Part shown: positions 34,087 through 42,335 of the stretch, one piece after another
Position numbering within the stretch: the first letter of the stretch is position 1
Layout of the letters: each line of letters begins with the position of its first letter
NCBI RefSeq assembly: GCF_049800675.1
Contig: NZ_JBLOOT010000005.1
Span: forward strand, 186,001 to 250,000
Origin: Cauispirillum nitrogeniifigens
GTDB lineage: Bacteria > Pseudomonadota > Alphaproteobacteria > Rhodospirillales > Rhodospirillaceae
DNA: 64,000 nucleotides
Direction of reading: 5' to 3'
Position numbers and translations under genes: made by a program
The notes under the pieces: model-generated
What the model saw: only the letters and a program-made list of their open reading frames with translations
Told to the model about the DNA's origin: nothing
Database searches by the model: none

Positions 34087-34497
34087 ATGGATGATCTCAG
34101 CAAGGTTTCGCACATCGCCGCCCATGGCATGAAGGCCCAGGCCAAGCGCCTGCGCGTGGTGTCGGAGAACCTGGCGAACGCCGAGTCGCTGGCCAAGACC
34201 CCAGGCGGCGAGCCGTACCGCCGCAAGCTGGTGACGTTCAAGAACGAGTTGGAGCGCGACCTCGACACCGAGGTGGTGCGCGTCCGCCGCACCGAACGCG
34301 ACATGTCGGACTTCGGGCGGCGCTACAACCCCAGCCACCCGGCGGCCGACGCCGACGGCTACGTGCTGACGCCCAACGTCAACCCGCTGATCGAAGTCAT
34401 GGACATGCGCGAGGCCCAGCGCTCCTACGAGGCCAACATGCACGCCGTCACCATCTCCCGCGAGATGGTCGGCAAGACCCTCGAACTGCTGCGCTAA
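34087..34497 (+). CDS. flgC: Flagellar basal-body rod protein FlgC
   Basis: 136 residues. N-terminal heptad segment AHGMKAQAKRLRVVSENLANAESLAKTPGGEPYRR and C-terminal MDMREAQRSYEANMHAV are diagnostic of FlgC. It follows flgB by 38 bp and precedes fliE by 17 bp. Confidence 0.96.
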   Translation: MDDLSKVSHIAAHGMKAQAKRLRVVSENLANAESLAKTPGGEPYRRKLVTFKNELERDLDTEVVRVRRTERDMSDFGRRYNPSHPAADADGYVLTPNVNPLIEVMDMREAQRSYEANMHAVTISREMVGKTLELLR

Positions 34498-34514
34498 GGC
34501 GGGACACCCACACC

Positions 34515-34841
34515 ATGGTCGCATCCATCAACAACGCCATCTCCGCCTACCAGAGCGCCGCCCGCTCGGCCCTGGGGCAGGCGCCCGCCGCCGCGCCGTC
34601 GGTGGGCGGCGCCCAGCCCGAGGGCGAGAGCTTCGCCGACCTCGTCAGCGGCAGCCTGAAGAAGGCCGTCGCCCTGGGCCATCGGTCCGAGGAAATGAGC
34701 CTCAAGGGCGTGGCCGGCGAAGCCGACCTGACCGACGTGGTGCTGGCGGTCAACAATGCCGAAAACGCGCTGAACACGGTCGTCGCGGTGCGCGACAAGG
34801 TGATCAACGCGTATCAGGAAATCATGCGCATGCCCATCTGA
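34515..34841 (+). CDS. fliE: Flagellar hook-basal body protein FliE
   Basis: 108 residues; the C-terminal half (GEADLTDVVLAVNNAENALNTVVAVRDKVINAYQEIMRM) carries the FliE signature. FliE joins the MS ring and rod. Tight operon spacing to fliQ (18 bp). Confidence 0.95.
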   Translation: MVASINNAISAYQSAARSALGQAPAAAPSVGGAQPEGESFADLVSGSLKKAVALGHRSEEMSLKGVAGEADLTDVVLAVNNAENALNTVVAVRDKVINAYQEIMRMPI

Positions 34842-34859
34842 CGACCCGGCGTCGAGACG

Positions 34860-35126
34860 ATGAACGAGGCCCAGATCCTGGATGTCGCCCGCGACGCGGT
34901 GTGGACCATGCTGCTGGTTTCCGGGCCTATCCTGCTGATCGGCCTGGGCATCGGCCTGCTGATCTCGCTGTTCCAGGCGCTGACCTCGATCCAGGAAATG
35001 ACCCTGACCTTCGTGCCCAAGATCCTGGTGATCTTCGGCACCATGATCGTGTTCATGCCCTACATGATCCGGCATCTGACGGACTTCACGCTGCGCCTGA
35101 TGGACATCATCATCGGCCTGCCCTGA
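34860..35126 (+). CDS. fliQ: Flagellar export protein FliQ
   Basis: 88 residues with two long TM helices around LLISLFQALTSIQEMTLTFVPKI, the conserved FliQ loop. Part of the export gate. Confidence 0.96.
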   Translation: MNEAQILDVARDAVWTMLLVSGPILLIGLGIGLLISLFQALTSIQEMTLTFVPKILVIFGTMIVFMPYMIRHLTDFTLRLMDIIIGLP

Positions 35127-35165
35127 CCCCGTGCCCGAGGGGCGCGCGGTGGAGGGCGCCAGCCG

Positions 35166-35924
35166 ATGCTTCAACAGTTCCTGACCCTCAACACCTTCCA
35201 CATCCTGCTGGTCTTCGTGCGCCTGGGGATGGTGTTCATGCTCATCCCCGGCTTCTCGGCCAGCTACGTGTCGCCGCGCGTGCGCCTGCTGATCGCGCTG
35301 ACCGTGACCCTGGTGGCGGTGCCGCTGGTGTCGCCGGTGCTGCCGCCGCTGCCCGAAAGCGCCGCCGGGCTGGTCCGCCTGGTCGTCCTGGAAGCCTTCA
35401 TCGGCCTGTTCCTCGGCCTGCTGGCGCAGGCCGCCGTGGCCGCCCTGCACCTGGCGGGCACCGCCATCGGCCAGAACACCGGCCTGATGAACGCCATGGT
35501 GTTCGACCCGGTGACCGAACAGCAGGGCGCCCTGGTCATCGGCCTGCTGGCCAACGTCGCCATCGTCCTGCTGTTCGTGCTCGACATGCACCACCTGATC
35601 ATCCAGGCGATCGTCAGCAGCTATTCCCTGTTCATCCCCGGCACCGCGCCGCTACCGTCGGACCATCTGGCGGTGTTCGTCGACCAGTTGTCGCAGGCCT
35701 TTTTCATGGGCCTGCAACTGGCCGCGCCGTTCATCGTCTACGGCATCCTGTTCCAGGTCACCATGGGCATCATGGCCCGCCTGTCGCCGCAGATGAACGT
35801 GTTCTTCGTGTCCCTGCCGCTTCAGATCATCCTGGGACTGGGGGTGCTGATGGTCGCCATGCCGGCCTTCCTGATGACGTACCTCGCGTTCTTCGAGGAT
35901 ACGTTCACCCGTTTCCTGCCCTAG
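35166..35924 (+). CDS. fliR: Flagellar export protein FliR
   Basis: 252 residues, polytopic with about six TM helices; conserved segments SYVSPRVRLLIALTVTLVA and the Gly-rich GTAIGQNTGLMNAMVFDP region identify FliR. It completes the FliPQR gate and contacts FlhB, which follows 12 bp later. Confidence 0.95.
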   Translation: MLQQFLTLNTFHILLVFVRLGMVFMLIPGFSASYVSPRVRLLIALTVTLVAVPLVSPVLPPLPESAAGLVRLVVLEAFIGLFLGLLAQAAVAALHLAGTAIGQNTGLMNAMVFDPVTEQQGALVIGLLANVAIVLLFVLDMHHLIIQAIVSSYSLFIPGTAPLPSDHLAVFVDQLSQAFFMGLQLAAPFIVYGILFQVTMGIMARLSPQMNVFFVSLPLQIILGLGVLMVAMPAFLMTYLAFFEDTFTRFLP

Positions 35925-35936
35925 GGGAGCGCGGCC

Positions 35937-37016
35937 GTGTCCGAAGACGACGACAAGGAATCCAAAACAGAAGATCCGACCGAGAAACGGCGGTCCAAGG
36001 CGCGCGAGGAAGGCGACGTCGCCAATTCCGACGAGGTCAAGAGCCTGGTGGCGCTGGTCGCCGGCCTGGTGATCGTCGCCGTCATCTCGCCGTGGATGAT
36101 CGCTGGTCTGCGCGATCTGCTGGCCGTCTACCTGGGCAAGGCGCATACCTACCCGACCGACGCCGAGGGCATCCGCCAGACCTTCATCTCCCTGCTTGAG
36201 GATGTCGGAGCGATCATGCTGGTGCCGCTGGCCCTGACCGTGGTGGCCGCCGTGCTGGCGACGACGGGTCAGGTCGGCCTGCTCTACACGCCCAAGAAGC
36301 TGGCCCCCAAGTTCGGCGCCATCAACCCCATCAAGGGCGTCAGCCGCGTCATCTCCAAGCAGAAGATCGTCGATTTCTTCAAGCAGATCATCAAGATCAT
36401 CATCGTCGGCGCGGTCGTCGGCCTGATCATCGTGCCGATGATCCCCCACCCCGACGTGCTGATGGGCAAGTCCATCCACACCACCCTGGACGACCTGCAC
36501 TGGCTGCTGACCGTGACCCTGGTGGCGGTGATCATCGCCTATATCGCCGTGGCCTTCCTGGACATGATGTGGACCCGCTTCCAACACACCAGCAAGCTCA
36601 AGATGACCAAGCAGGAGGTCAAGGACGAGGGCAAGCAGAGTGAAGGCGACCCCACGGTCAAGGGGCGCATCCGCTCCCTGCGCATGCAGCGCGCCCGCCA
36701 GCGCATGATGGCGGCGGTTCCCCAGGCGTCCGTGGTGGTGACCAACCCGACCCACTTCGCCGTCGCCCTGCAATACAACATGGACTCCATGGCGGCGCCC
36801 AAGCTGGTGGCCAAGGGCGTGGACTTCGTCGCCGCGCGCATCCGCGAGGTCGCCAAGGAGCACGACATCCCCATCGTCGAGAACCCGCCGCTGGCCCGCG
36901 CCCTCCACGCGGCGGTGGATCTGGACGAGGAAATCCCCCAAGAACACTATAAGGCGGTGGCCGAGGTCATCGGCTACGTCATGCGCCTGAAGGGCGGCGC
37001 GAAAAAGACCAGGTGA
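35937..37016 (+). CDS. flhB: Flagellar export switch protein FlhB
   Basis: 359 residues from a GTG at 35937. The acidic/basic N-terminus EDDDKESKTEDPTEKRR leads into four TM helices; the cytoplasmic domain carries the autocleavage motif VVVTNPTHFAVAL. Cleavage between Asn and Pro switches export from hook to filament proteins. Compare the NPTH-less C-domain paralogue at 32991-33470. cckA begins 16 bp after the stop. Confidence 0.96.
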   Translation: MSEDDDKESKTEDPTEKRRSKAREEGDVANSDEVKSLVALVAGLVIVAVISPWMIAGLRDLLAVYLGKAHTYPTDAEGIRQTFISLLEDVGAIMLVPLALTVVAAVLATTGQVGLLYTPKKLAPKFGAINPIKGVSRVISKQKIVDFFKQIIKIIIVGAVVGLIIVPMIPHPDVLMGKSIHTTLDDLHWLLTVTLVAVIIAYIAVAFLDMMWTRFQHTSKLKMTKQEVKDEGKQSEGDPTVKGRIRSLRMQRARQRMMAAVPQASVVVTNPTHFAVALQYNMDSMAAPKLVAKGVDFVAARIREVAKEHDIPIVENPPLARALHAAVDLDEEIPQEHYKAVAEVIGYVMRLKGGAKKTR

Positions 37017-37032
37017 AGGGGGCCCCGCCCGC

Positions 37033-39462
37033 GTGTTCGACAATCCGCTGCCGACCCTCCTCGCCCTGTCGCTGATCGCCCTGGTGGCCGCCCTGGTGAC
37101 GGTCATCCGCGCCCTGGCGCAGCGCGAGCGGGCCGAAGAGGCCCGCCATCTGGCTGCCGCCCTGGTCGATGCCGAACCGGCGCCGCGCCTGTTGTGCGGC
37201 CGCGACGGCCGGGTGTTGCACGCCAACGCCGCCGCCCGCGCCCTGCTGGGCGACGCGCCGCCGCTGGTGGCGCTGGCCGGCCGGCTGATCGACGACGACA
37301 CGGCCCACGACGGCATCGCCCGCCTGCGCGCCGCCGCCGAGGCCGGAGTGCCCGAGCGCGTCGACCTGCCGCTGGTCCCCGCCGACGGGCCGGCCGGCCC
37401 GCTGGCCGCCGGCAGTCCCGAATGGTGGCAGGTGTCACTGCGCCCGGTGCGCGGCGGCGGCGATCGGGGCGGGGGGGCGCTGGCCGGGGCCATGGCCTGG
37501 ACCCTGGAGGACGTGACCGCCCGCCGGGTCATCGACGACATCCTCATCCGCGAGCGCGAGGATCTGGCCGAGTTCCTCTATCTCATGCCGGTGGGGTTGT
37601 ATTCCGCCGACGCCGAGGGCCGCCTGCGCTTCGTCAACCAGCGCCTGGCCGAGTGGCTGGGCGTCACGCCCGAGGATCTGGCCGGGCGGACCCTCGACGA
37701 CGTGCTGGACGGCGGCAGCGCCCCGACGGAAACCGAGGGCGCCTGGCGCGGCGAGGTCACCTTTACCGCGCGGTCGGGCCGCACCTTCCCCGCCCTCATC
37801 CTGCAAAACACCTATGACGACGCCGGCGAGACGCGCACCCGCTCGGTGGTGGTGCGCGACGCCCTGGGCAGCGCCGGCGGCGACGCCGACGCGGCCAGCA
37901 CGGCCGGCGGCGACGGCCGTTTCCGCTGGCTGTTCGACGGCGCGCCGGTGGGGCTGTGCCTGCTCGACCTGGAAGGCGTGATCACCGACTGCAACCCGGC
38001 CTTCTGCCGCATCGCCGGGCAGTCCCGCCCCGACCTGATCGACCGCCCGCTGAAGGACATCCTGGCGTCCGAGGACGTCGGCGACCTCGACGTGCTGATG
38101 CACCGCGTCGCCCTGGGGGCCGAGGACAGCGCCCACCGCGAAGTGCGGCTGGCCCACGACCCCGACAGCGCCGCCGCCCTCTACATCGCCCCCATGGGCA
38201 GCGGCGCGGGCGTGGACGCGCTGGTGGCGCACTTCATCGACACCACCGCCCGCCGCACCCTGGAAGCGCAGTTCGCCCAGGCCCAGAAGATGCAGGCCAT
38301 GGGCCAGCTGGCCGGCGGCGTGGCCCACGATTTCAACAACCTGCTGACCGCCATGATCGGCTTCTGCGATCTGTTGCTGCAACGGCACGGGGCCGGCGAT
38401 CCGTCGTTCTCCGACATCATGCAGATCCAGCAGAACGCCAACCGCGCCGCCAATCTGGTGCGTCAGCTCCTGGCGTTCTCGCGCAAGCAGCCGCTGGCGC
38501 CGCGCCTGCTCGACGTCACCGACGCGCTGACCGAGATGCACCACCTGCTGCGCCGCCTGCTGGGCGAGCGGGTGCGCCTGGACATGAAACATGGCCGCGA
38601 TGTCGGCATGGTGCGCGTCGACCCCGGCCAGTTCGATCAGGTCATCATCAACCTGGCGGTCAACGCCCGCGACGCCATGGCCGACAAGGGGCCGGGCCGC
38701 GAGGGCGAGGACAGCCGCCTGGAGGTGCGCACCCGGTCGGTGCGGGTGGAGGCGCCGTTCACACGCGGGCCGGAGCACGTGCCGGCCGGCGACTACGCCG
38801 TCATCACCGTCGCCGACACCGGATCGGGCATCCCGCGCGAGAACCTGGGCCGCATCTTCGAGCCGTTCTTCTCCACCAAGACCGGGTCGGTGGGCACCGG
38901 CACGGGGCTGGGCCTGTCCACGGTCTATGGCATCATCCGCCAGACCGGCGGTTTCATCTTCGTCGACTCCACGGTTGGCAAGGGCACCGAGTTCACCATC
39001 TACCTGCCGCGCCACGTCGGCGCCGAGGCCGCCCCCACCGCGCCCCGCCCCGCCGCCGCCAAGCCCGCCGACGCCGCCGACCTCACCGGCGGCGGACGCA
39101 TCCTGCTGGTGGAGGACGAGGACCCGGTGCGCATCTTCGCCGCCCGCGCGCTGCGCAACAAGGGCTACACGGTGATCGAGGCGCGCACCGCCGAGGGCGC
39201 CCTGGAAATCCTCGATGAGCAGCCGCACCTGGACGTGCTGATCACCGACATGGTGATGCCCGGCATGAATGGCGCCGAACTGGCCCGCGTGGTCCGCCGC
39301 GACCGCCCCGACCTGCCGGTGATCCTGATCTCCGGCTATTCCGAGGAAGCCGCGCGCGGCGAAATCACCGACTCCGCCGACATGCACTTCCTGCCCAAGC
39401 CCTTCAGCCTCCAGCAACTGGCGGAGAAGGTGAAGGACGTCACCACCGCCGCTCCGGCGTAG
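37033..39462 (+). CDS. cckA: Hybrid sensor histidine kinase CckA
   Basis: 809 residues from a GTG at 37033 (GAAGGGG upstream). One TM helix at about residues 4-26, then PAS-like regions at about 45-170, 180-280 and 295-410, a HisKA segment with the phospho-His at residue 432 (VAHDFNNLLTAMIGFCDLLL), an HATPase domain (NLAVNARDAM, GTGLGLSTVYG) and a receiver with phospho-Asp 739 (LITDMVMPGMNG). The order and the HDFNNLL box are those of CckA, which feeds phosphate through ChpT to CtrA. Only one N-terminal TM helix is evident. It ends the flagellar operon, whose control region has CtrA-type boxes. Confidence 0.9.
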   Translation: MFDNPLPTLLALSLIALVAALVTVIRALAQRERAEEARHLAAALVDAEPAPRLLCGRDGRVLHANAAARALLGDAPPLVALAGRLIDDDTAHDGIARLRAAAEAGVPERVDLPLVPADGPAGPLAAGSPEWWQVSLRPVRGGGDRGGGALAGAMAWTLEDVTARRVIDDILIREREDLAEFLYLMPVGLYSADAEGRLRFVNQRLAEWLGVTPEDLAGRTLDDVLDGGSAPTETEGAWRGEVTFTARSGRTFPALILQNTYDDAGETRTRSVVVRDALGSAGGDADAASTAGGDGRFRWLFDGAPVGLCLLDLEGVITDCNPAFCRIAGQSRPDLIDRPLKDILASEDVGDLDVLMHRVALGAEDSAHREVRLAHDPDSAAALYIAPMGSGAGVDALVAHFIDTTARRTLEAQFAQAQKMQAMGQLAGGVAHDFNNLLTAMIGFCDLLLQRHGAGDPSFSDIMQIQQNANRAANLVRQLLAFSRKQPLAPRLLDVTDALTEMHHLLRRLLGERVRLDMKHGRDVGMVRVDPGQFDQVIINLAVNARDAMADKGPGREGEDSRLEVRTRSVRVEAPFTRGPEHVPAGDYAVITVADTGSGIPRENLGRIFEPFFSTKTGSVGTGTGLGLSTVYGIIRQTGGFIFVDSTVGKGTEFTIYLPRHVGAEAAPTAPRPAAAKPADAADLTGGGRILLVEDEDPVRIFAARALRNKGYTVIEARTAEGALEILDEQPHLDVLITDMVMPGMNGAELARVVRRDRPDLPVILISGYSEEAARGEITDSADMHFLPKPFSLQQLAEKVKDVTTAAPA

Positions 39463-39499
39463 GGGTTTGGATCGTCAGGGGCACACCCCTGCAAAGAAA

Positions 39500-39539
39500 C
39501 AGGGCCTCATCCGGTCCCGTGGGATCGCATGAGGCCCTG
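39500..39539 (+). terminator. Hairpin after cckA
   Basis: CAGGGCCTCAT (39500-39510) pairs perfectly with ATGAGGCCCTG (39529-39539). It lies about 38 bp after the cckA stop and should end the flagellar-cckA transcript. No U run follows. Confidence 0.65.
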
Positions 39540-39564
39540 GTCGCATCCGGCATTGGCGCCCGTT

Positions 39565-39821
39565 ATACCGCCCGCCTTATGAAACGACCCTTCGGGCCAT
39601 TTCATGGCGAGGCGGCGACGCTCATACCGCCCGGCTTATGAAACGCCCCTCCGGGCCGTTTCATGCCGAGGCGGTGACGCTCATGCGCCGCGCGGGCTTG
39701 CCGGCCGGCGAGCGGTGCTTCGCAGATTTCTTCATCCGCCGGCCGGTATTAGACGCCGCGCGGGCTTGACCGGGCAGCGGGCGGCGCTTCGCGAGTCCGT
39801 TCATGCGCTGCCCGGTATTAT
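39565..39821. repeat. Cluster of tandem imperfect palindromes
   Basis: Two 59-bp tandem units (39565-39623, 39624-39682), each containing ATGAAA...TTTCAT flanked by CCGCC/GGCGG, are followed by two related 68-bp units (39686-39753, 39754-39821) that begin CGCCGCGCGGGCTTG. The last two fold through stems of different sequence: CCGGCCGGCG/CGCCGGCCGG (39701-39710, 39737-39746) and ACCGGGCAGCG/CGCTGCCCGGT (39769-39779, 39806-39816). No gene is seen in this 374-bp intergenic stretch. Confidence 0.8.
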
Positions 39822-39836
39822 ACCGCCCGGCTGCCG

Positions 39837-40886
39837 CTACACGGCCATGAGTTCGCTCAGGGTCATCTCGGTGCCGCCCCGGAACATGACGCGGAAGTCG
39901 CCATTGCCGGCCAGGTTGGCGTTCTTGATGGTGATGGTGTCGTCGCTGTTGGCGAAACTGATGACCAGATCTTCGTTGCCGTTGCCGGTGGTGACCTTGG
40001 TCAGGGAAACGTCGGCGTAGCGCGCATCCTTGAGGTTCAGGGTGCTGAGCCCCAGATCCCCCTTGATGATGTCGTCGCCATCGCCGCGCGCGTAGTCGAT
40101 GTCGACGGCGGCGCGGGTGATGGAGATGGTGTCGTTGCCGGCCCCGCCCTTGACCGAGGAGGCGGTGTAGTCGAGCGGCTTGTCGGCGGGAGCGCCGACG
40201 ATGCTCAGGATGTCGTCGCCGGCCCCGCCGGTCAGGGTGCTGCCGACGCCGGCTTCCAGGCGGTCGTCGCCCTGGCCGCCGTCGAGGATGGACAGCGCGC
40301 CGGCATAGATGGTGTCGTCGCCGTCATCGCCCGACACCACCGACCCGGCGCCGACCATGATGAAGTCACCCCCGTCGCCGCCGCGCACGGCGGCGTTGTC
40401 GTCGCCGGTGATGTAGTCACGGCCGTCGCCGCCGATGACCACGCTGGCCTTGCCGACGGTGACCTGGCTGCCGGCCGAACCGGACACCAGCACGGTGGAG
40501 TTGTCGCCGGCCTTGACGTTGACCCGGCCGCTGGCTTCCACCACCGAGCGGTCGCCGACGCTGACACCCTGGCCATAGGACGCCTTGGCGTAGCTGTCGT
40601 CGCCACCGCTGACCGTCAGGCCCGCCGACTTGGCGCGCGTCAGGGAAGAGGTATCGGCGGACGACCCGCTGCCGGTGCCGATGTAGCCGAACTGCTTGAC
40701 CACGTTGGGGTCGGTGCCGACGCTTTGCATCACTTCGGGCGATCGCAGCACGCCGCCGAGGATGACGGAGGGGCCGAACAGGCTCGCCGACAGAACGTTG
40801 GAGGCCGAGCCGGTGGTGGCCTTGCTGCTCGCCAGGGTTTCGTAGCGCCCCGGAAACAGCGTCTTGAGCATGGAAACCGGATCCAT
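39837..40886 (-). CDS. RTX-type calcium-binding repeat protein
   Basis: 349 residues. The first 60 residues lack a signal peptide and are Ser/Thr/Gly-rich; from about residue 150 onward there are nonapeptide-like repeats GGDGRDYIT, GGDGGDFIM, GDDGDDTIY, GGQGDDRLE, GGAGDDILS and GGAGNDTIS, the calcium-binding parallel beta-roll of hemolysin-type proteins. The C-terminus ends in hydrophobic residues, as in type I secretion substrates, so export by an HlyBD-TolC-type system is likely although no such gene is adjacent. The function of the N-terminal half is unknown. Confidence 0.8.
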   Translation of the reverse strand: MDPVSMLKTLFPGRYETLASSKATTGSASNVLSASLFGPSVILGGVLRSPEVMQSVGTDPNVVKQFGYIGTGSGSSADTSSLTRAKSAGLTVSGGDDSYAKASYGQGVSVGDRSVVEASGRVNVKAGDNSTVLVSGSAGSQVTVGKASVVIGGDGRDYITGDDNAAVRGGDGGDFIMVGAGSVVSGDDGDDTIYAGALSILDGGQGDDRLEAGVGSTLTGGAGDDILSIVGAPADKPLDYTASSVKGGAGNDTISITRAAVDIDYARGDGDDIIKGDLGLSTLNLKDARYADVSLTKVTTGNGNEDLVISFANSDDTITIKNANLAGNGDFRVMFRGGTEMTLSELMAV

Positions 40887-40976
40887 TCTGGACTCCCGCG
40901 CGGGTTTATATCGGACAACCCTAGGGGATTCTCACACATCCTTCAATAGTGCTAACGGCCATATCACCCCCACAAT

Positions 40977-40991
40977 GTTCTCACCCCGTTC
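40977..40991. promoter_or_regulatory. LexA box upstream of recA
   Basis: GTTC-TCACCCC-GTTC is an exact match to the alphaproteobacterial LexA operator GTTC-N7-GTTC. It lies about 90 bp before the recA start. Confidence 0.8.
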
Positions 40992-41002
40992 TCATAAAGC
41001 GG

Positions 41003-41030
41003 TTGCGATTGAGAACAAAAAGTGTACATT
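41003..41030 (+). promoter_or_regulatory. Candidate recA promoter
   Basis: TTGCGA (41003-41008) and TACATT (41025-41030) with a 16-bp spacer, directly downstream of the LexA box and about 50 bp before the ATG. An additional GAAC at 41012-41015 may extend LexA contact. Confidence 0.5.
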
Positions 41031-41079
41031 GAGGATCATTGCACGGCCCGTCGAACCTGTGGAATAAGGGGTGGCACCG

Positions 41080-42153
41080 ATGTCGCAGACCGCACTCAGA
41101 CTGGTTGACAAGGATACCATGGATAAGCAGAAAGCGCTGGACGCCGCCCTCAGTCAGATCGAACGGTCCTTCGGCAAGGGCTCCATCATGCGCCTCGGCC
41201 AGCAGAAGGCCGTGGACATCGACGCGATCTCCACCGGGTCCCTGGGCCTTGACCTCGGCCTGGGCATCGGCGGCCTGCCGCGCGGCCGCATCATCGAAAT
41301 CTACGGCCCGGAAAGCTCGGGCAAGACGACCCTGGCCCTGCACACGGTGGCAGAGGCCCAGAAGAAGGGCGGCGTGTGCGCCTTCGTCGACGCCGAACAC
41401 GCCCTCGATCCGGTCTATGCCCGCAAGCTGGGCGTCAGCCTGGACGACCTGCTGATCTCCCAGCCCGACGCCGGCGAACAGGCCCTGGAGATCGCCGATA
41501 CCCTGGTGCGCTCCGGCGCCATCGACGTGCTGGTGGTCGACTCCGTGGCCGCCCTGGTGCCGCGCGCCGAACTAGAAGGCGAGATGGGCGACAGCCACGT
41601 CGGCCTGCACGCCCGCCTGATGAGCCAGGCGCTGCGCAAGCTGACGTCCTCGGTGGCGCGGTCGAACACCCTGGTCATCTTCATCAACCAGATCCGCATG
41701 AAGATCGGCGTCATGTTCGGCAGCCCGGAAACCACCACCGGCGGCAACGCGCTGAAGTTCTATGCCTCGGTGCGCCTGGACATCCGCCGCATCGGCCAGA
41801 TCAAGGACCGCGACGAGGTGGTCGGCAACCAGACCCGCGTCAAGGTGGTGAAGAACAAGGTGGCCCCGCCGTTCAAGGTCGTCGAGTTCGACATCATGTA
41901 TGGCGAGGGCGTGTCCAAGGCCGGCGAACTGATCGACCTGGGCGTCAAGGCCGGCATCGTCGAAAAGTCCGGCTCGTGGTTCTCCTACAACTCCACCCGC
42001 ATCGGCCAGGGCCGCGAGAACGCCAAGCAGTACATGCGCGACCATCCCGAGGTGGCGGCCGAGATCGAGAACGCCATCCGCGCCAACGCCGGCCTGATCA
42101 GCGCCCAGATGCAGGGCAGCCCCGGCGAAGACGAACCGCCGGCGGAGGACTGA
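41080..42153 (+). CDS. recA: Recombinase RecA
   Basis: 357 residues from the ATG at 41080 (a GTG at 41071 coincides with the AAGGGG ribosome site, so it is less likely). Walker A GPESSGKTT, the VDSVAALVP segment and loop L2 with GSPETTTGGNALKFYA are intact; the C-terminus is acidic (GEDEPPAED). It forms filaments on single-stranded DNA, pairs homologous strands and triggers LexA self-cleavage. Preceded by a LexA box and followed by a strong terminator. Confidence 0.98.
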   Translation: MSQTALRLVDKDTMDKQKALDAALSQIERSFGKGSIMRLGQQKAVDIDAISTGSLGLDLGLGIGGLPRGRIIEIYGPESSGKTTLALHTVAEAQKKGGVCAFVDAEHALDPVYARKLGVSLDDLLISQPDAGEQALEIADTLVRSGAIDVLVVDSVAALVPRAELEGEMGDSHVGLHARLMSQALRKLTSSVARSNTLVIFINQIRMKIGVMFGSPETTTGGNALKFYASVRLDIRRIGQIKDRDEVVGNQTRVKVVKNKVAPPFKVVEFDIMYGEGVSKAGELIDLGVKAGIVEKSGSWFSYNSTRIGQGRENAKQYMRDHPEVAAEIENAIRANAGLISAQMQGSPGEDEPPAED

Positions 42154-42206
42154 TCCGTTCCCTGCCCCCTTCCCCGTCCCCCTGCGGGAGGCGGGACCGC
42201 TGAACG

Positions 42207-42242
42207 CGACGGCGCGCCGGGCCTTGGTCCGGCGCGCCGTCG
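42207..42242 (+). terminator. recA terminator
   Basis: A perfect 14-bp stem (CGACGGCGCGCCGG at 42207-42220, CCGGCGCGCCGTCG at 42229-42242) with an 8-nt loop, followed by GCTTT. Strong hairpin, weak U tract. Confidence 0.8.
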
Positions 42243-42335
42243 GCTTTGCGGGGGACGGTCAGGAGCCGGCCGGCGATGCTTCGGGACCGCGCATGTCCTG
42301 CTGACGGCGGCGGCCGTTCACGCTATGGTCCTGCC

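Noticed and set aside
39565..39821. CRISPR array
   Set aside because: Units are tandem without unique spacers and are palindromic along their whole length; no cas genes are nearby.
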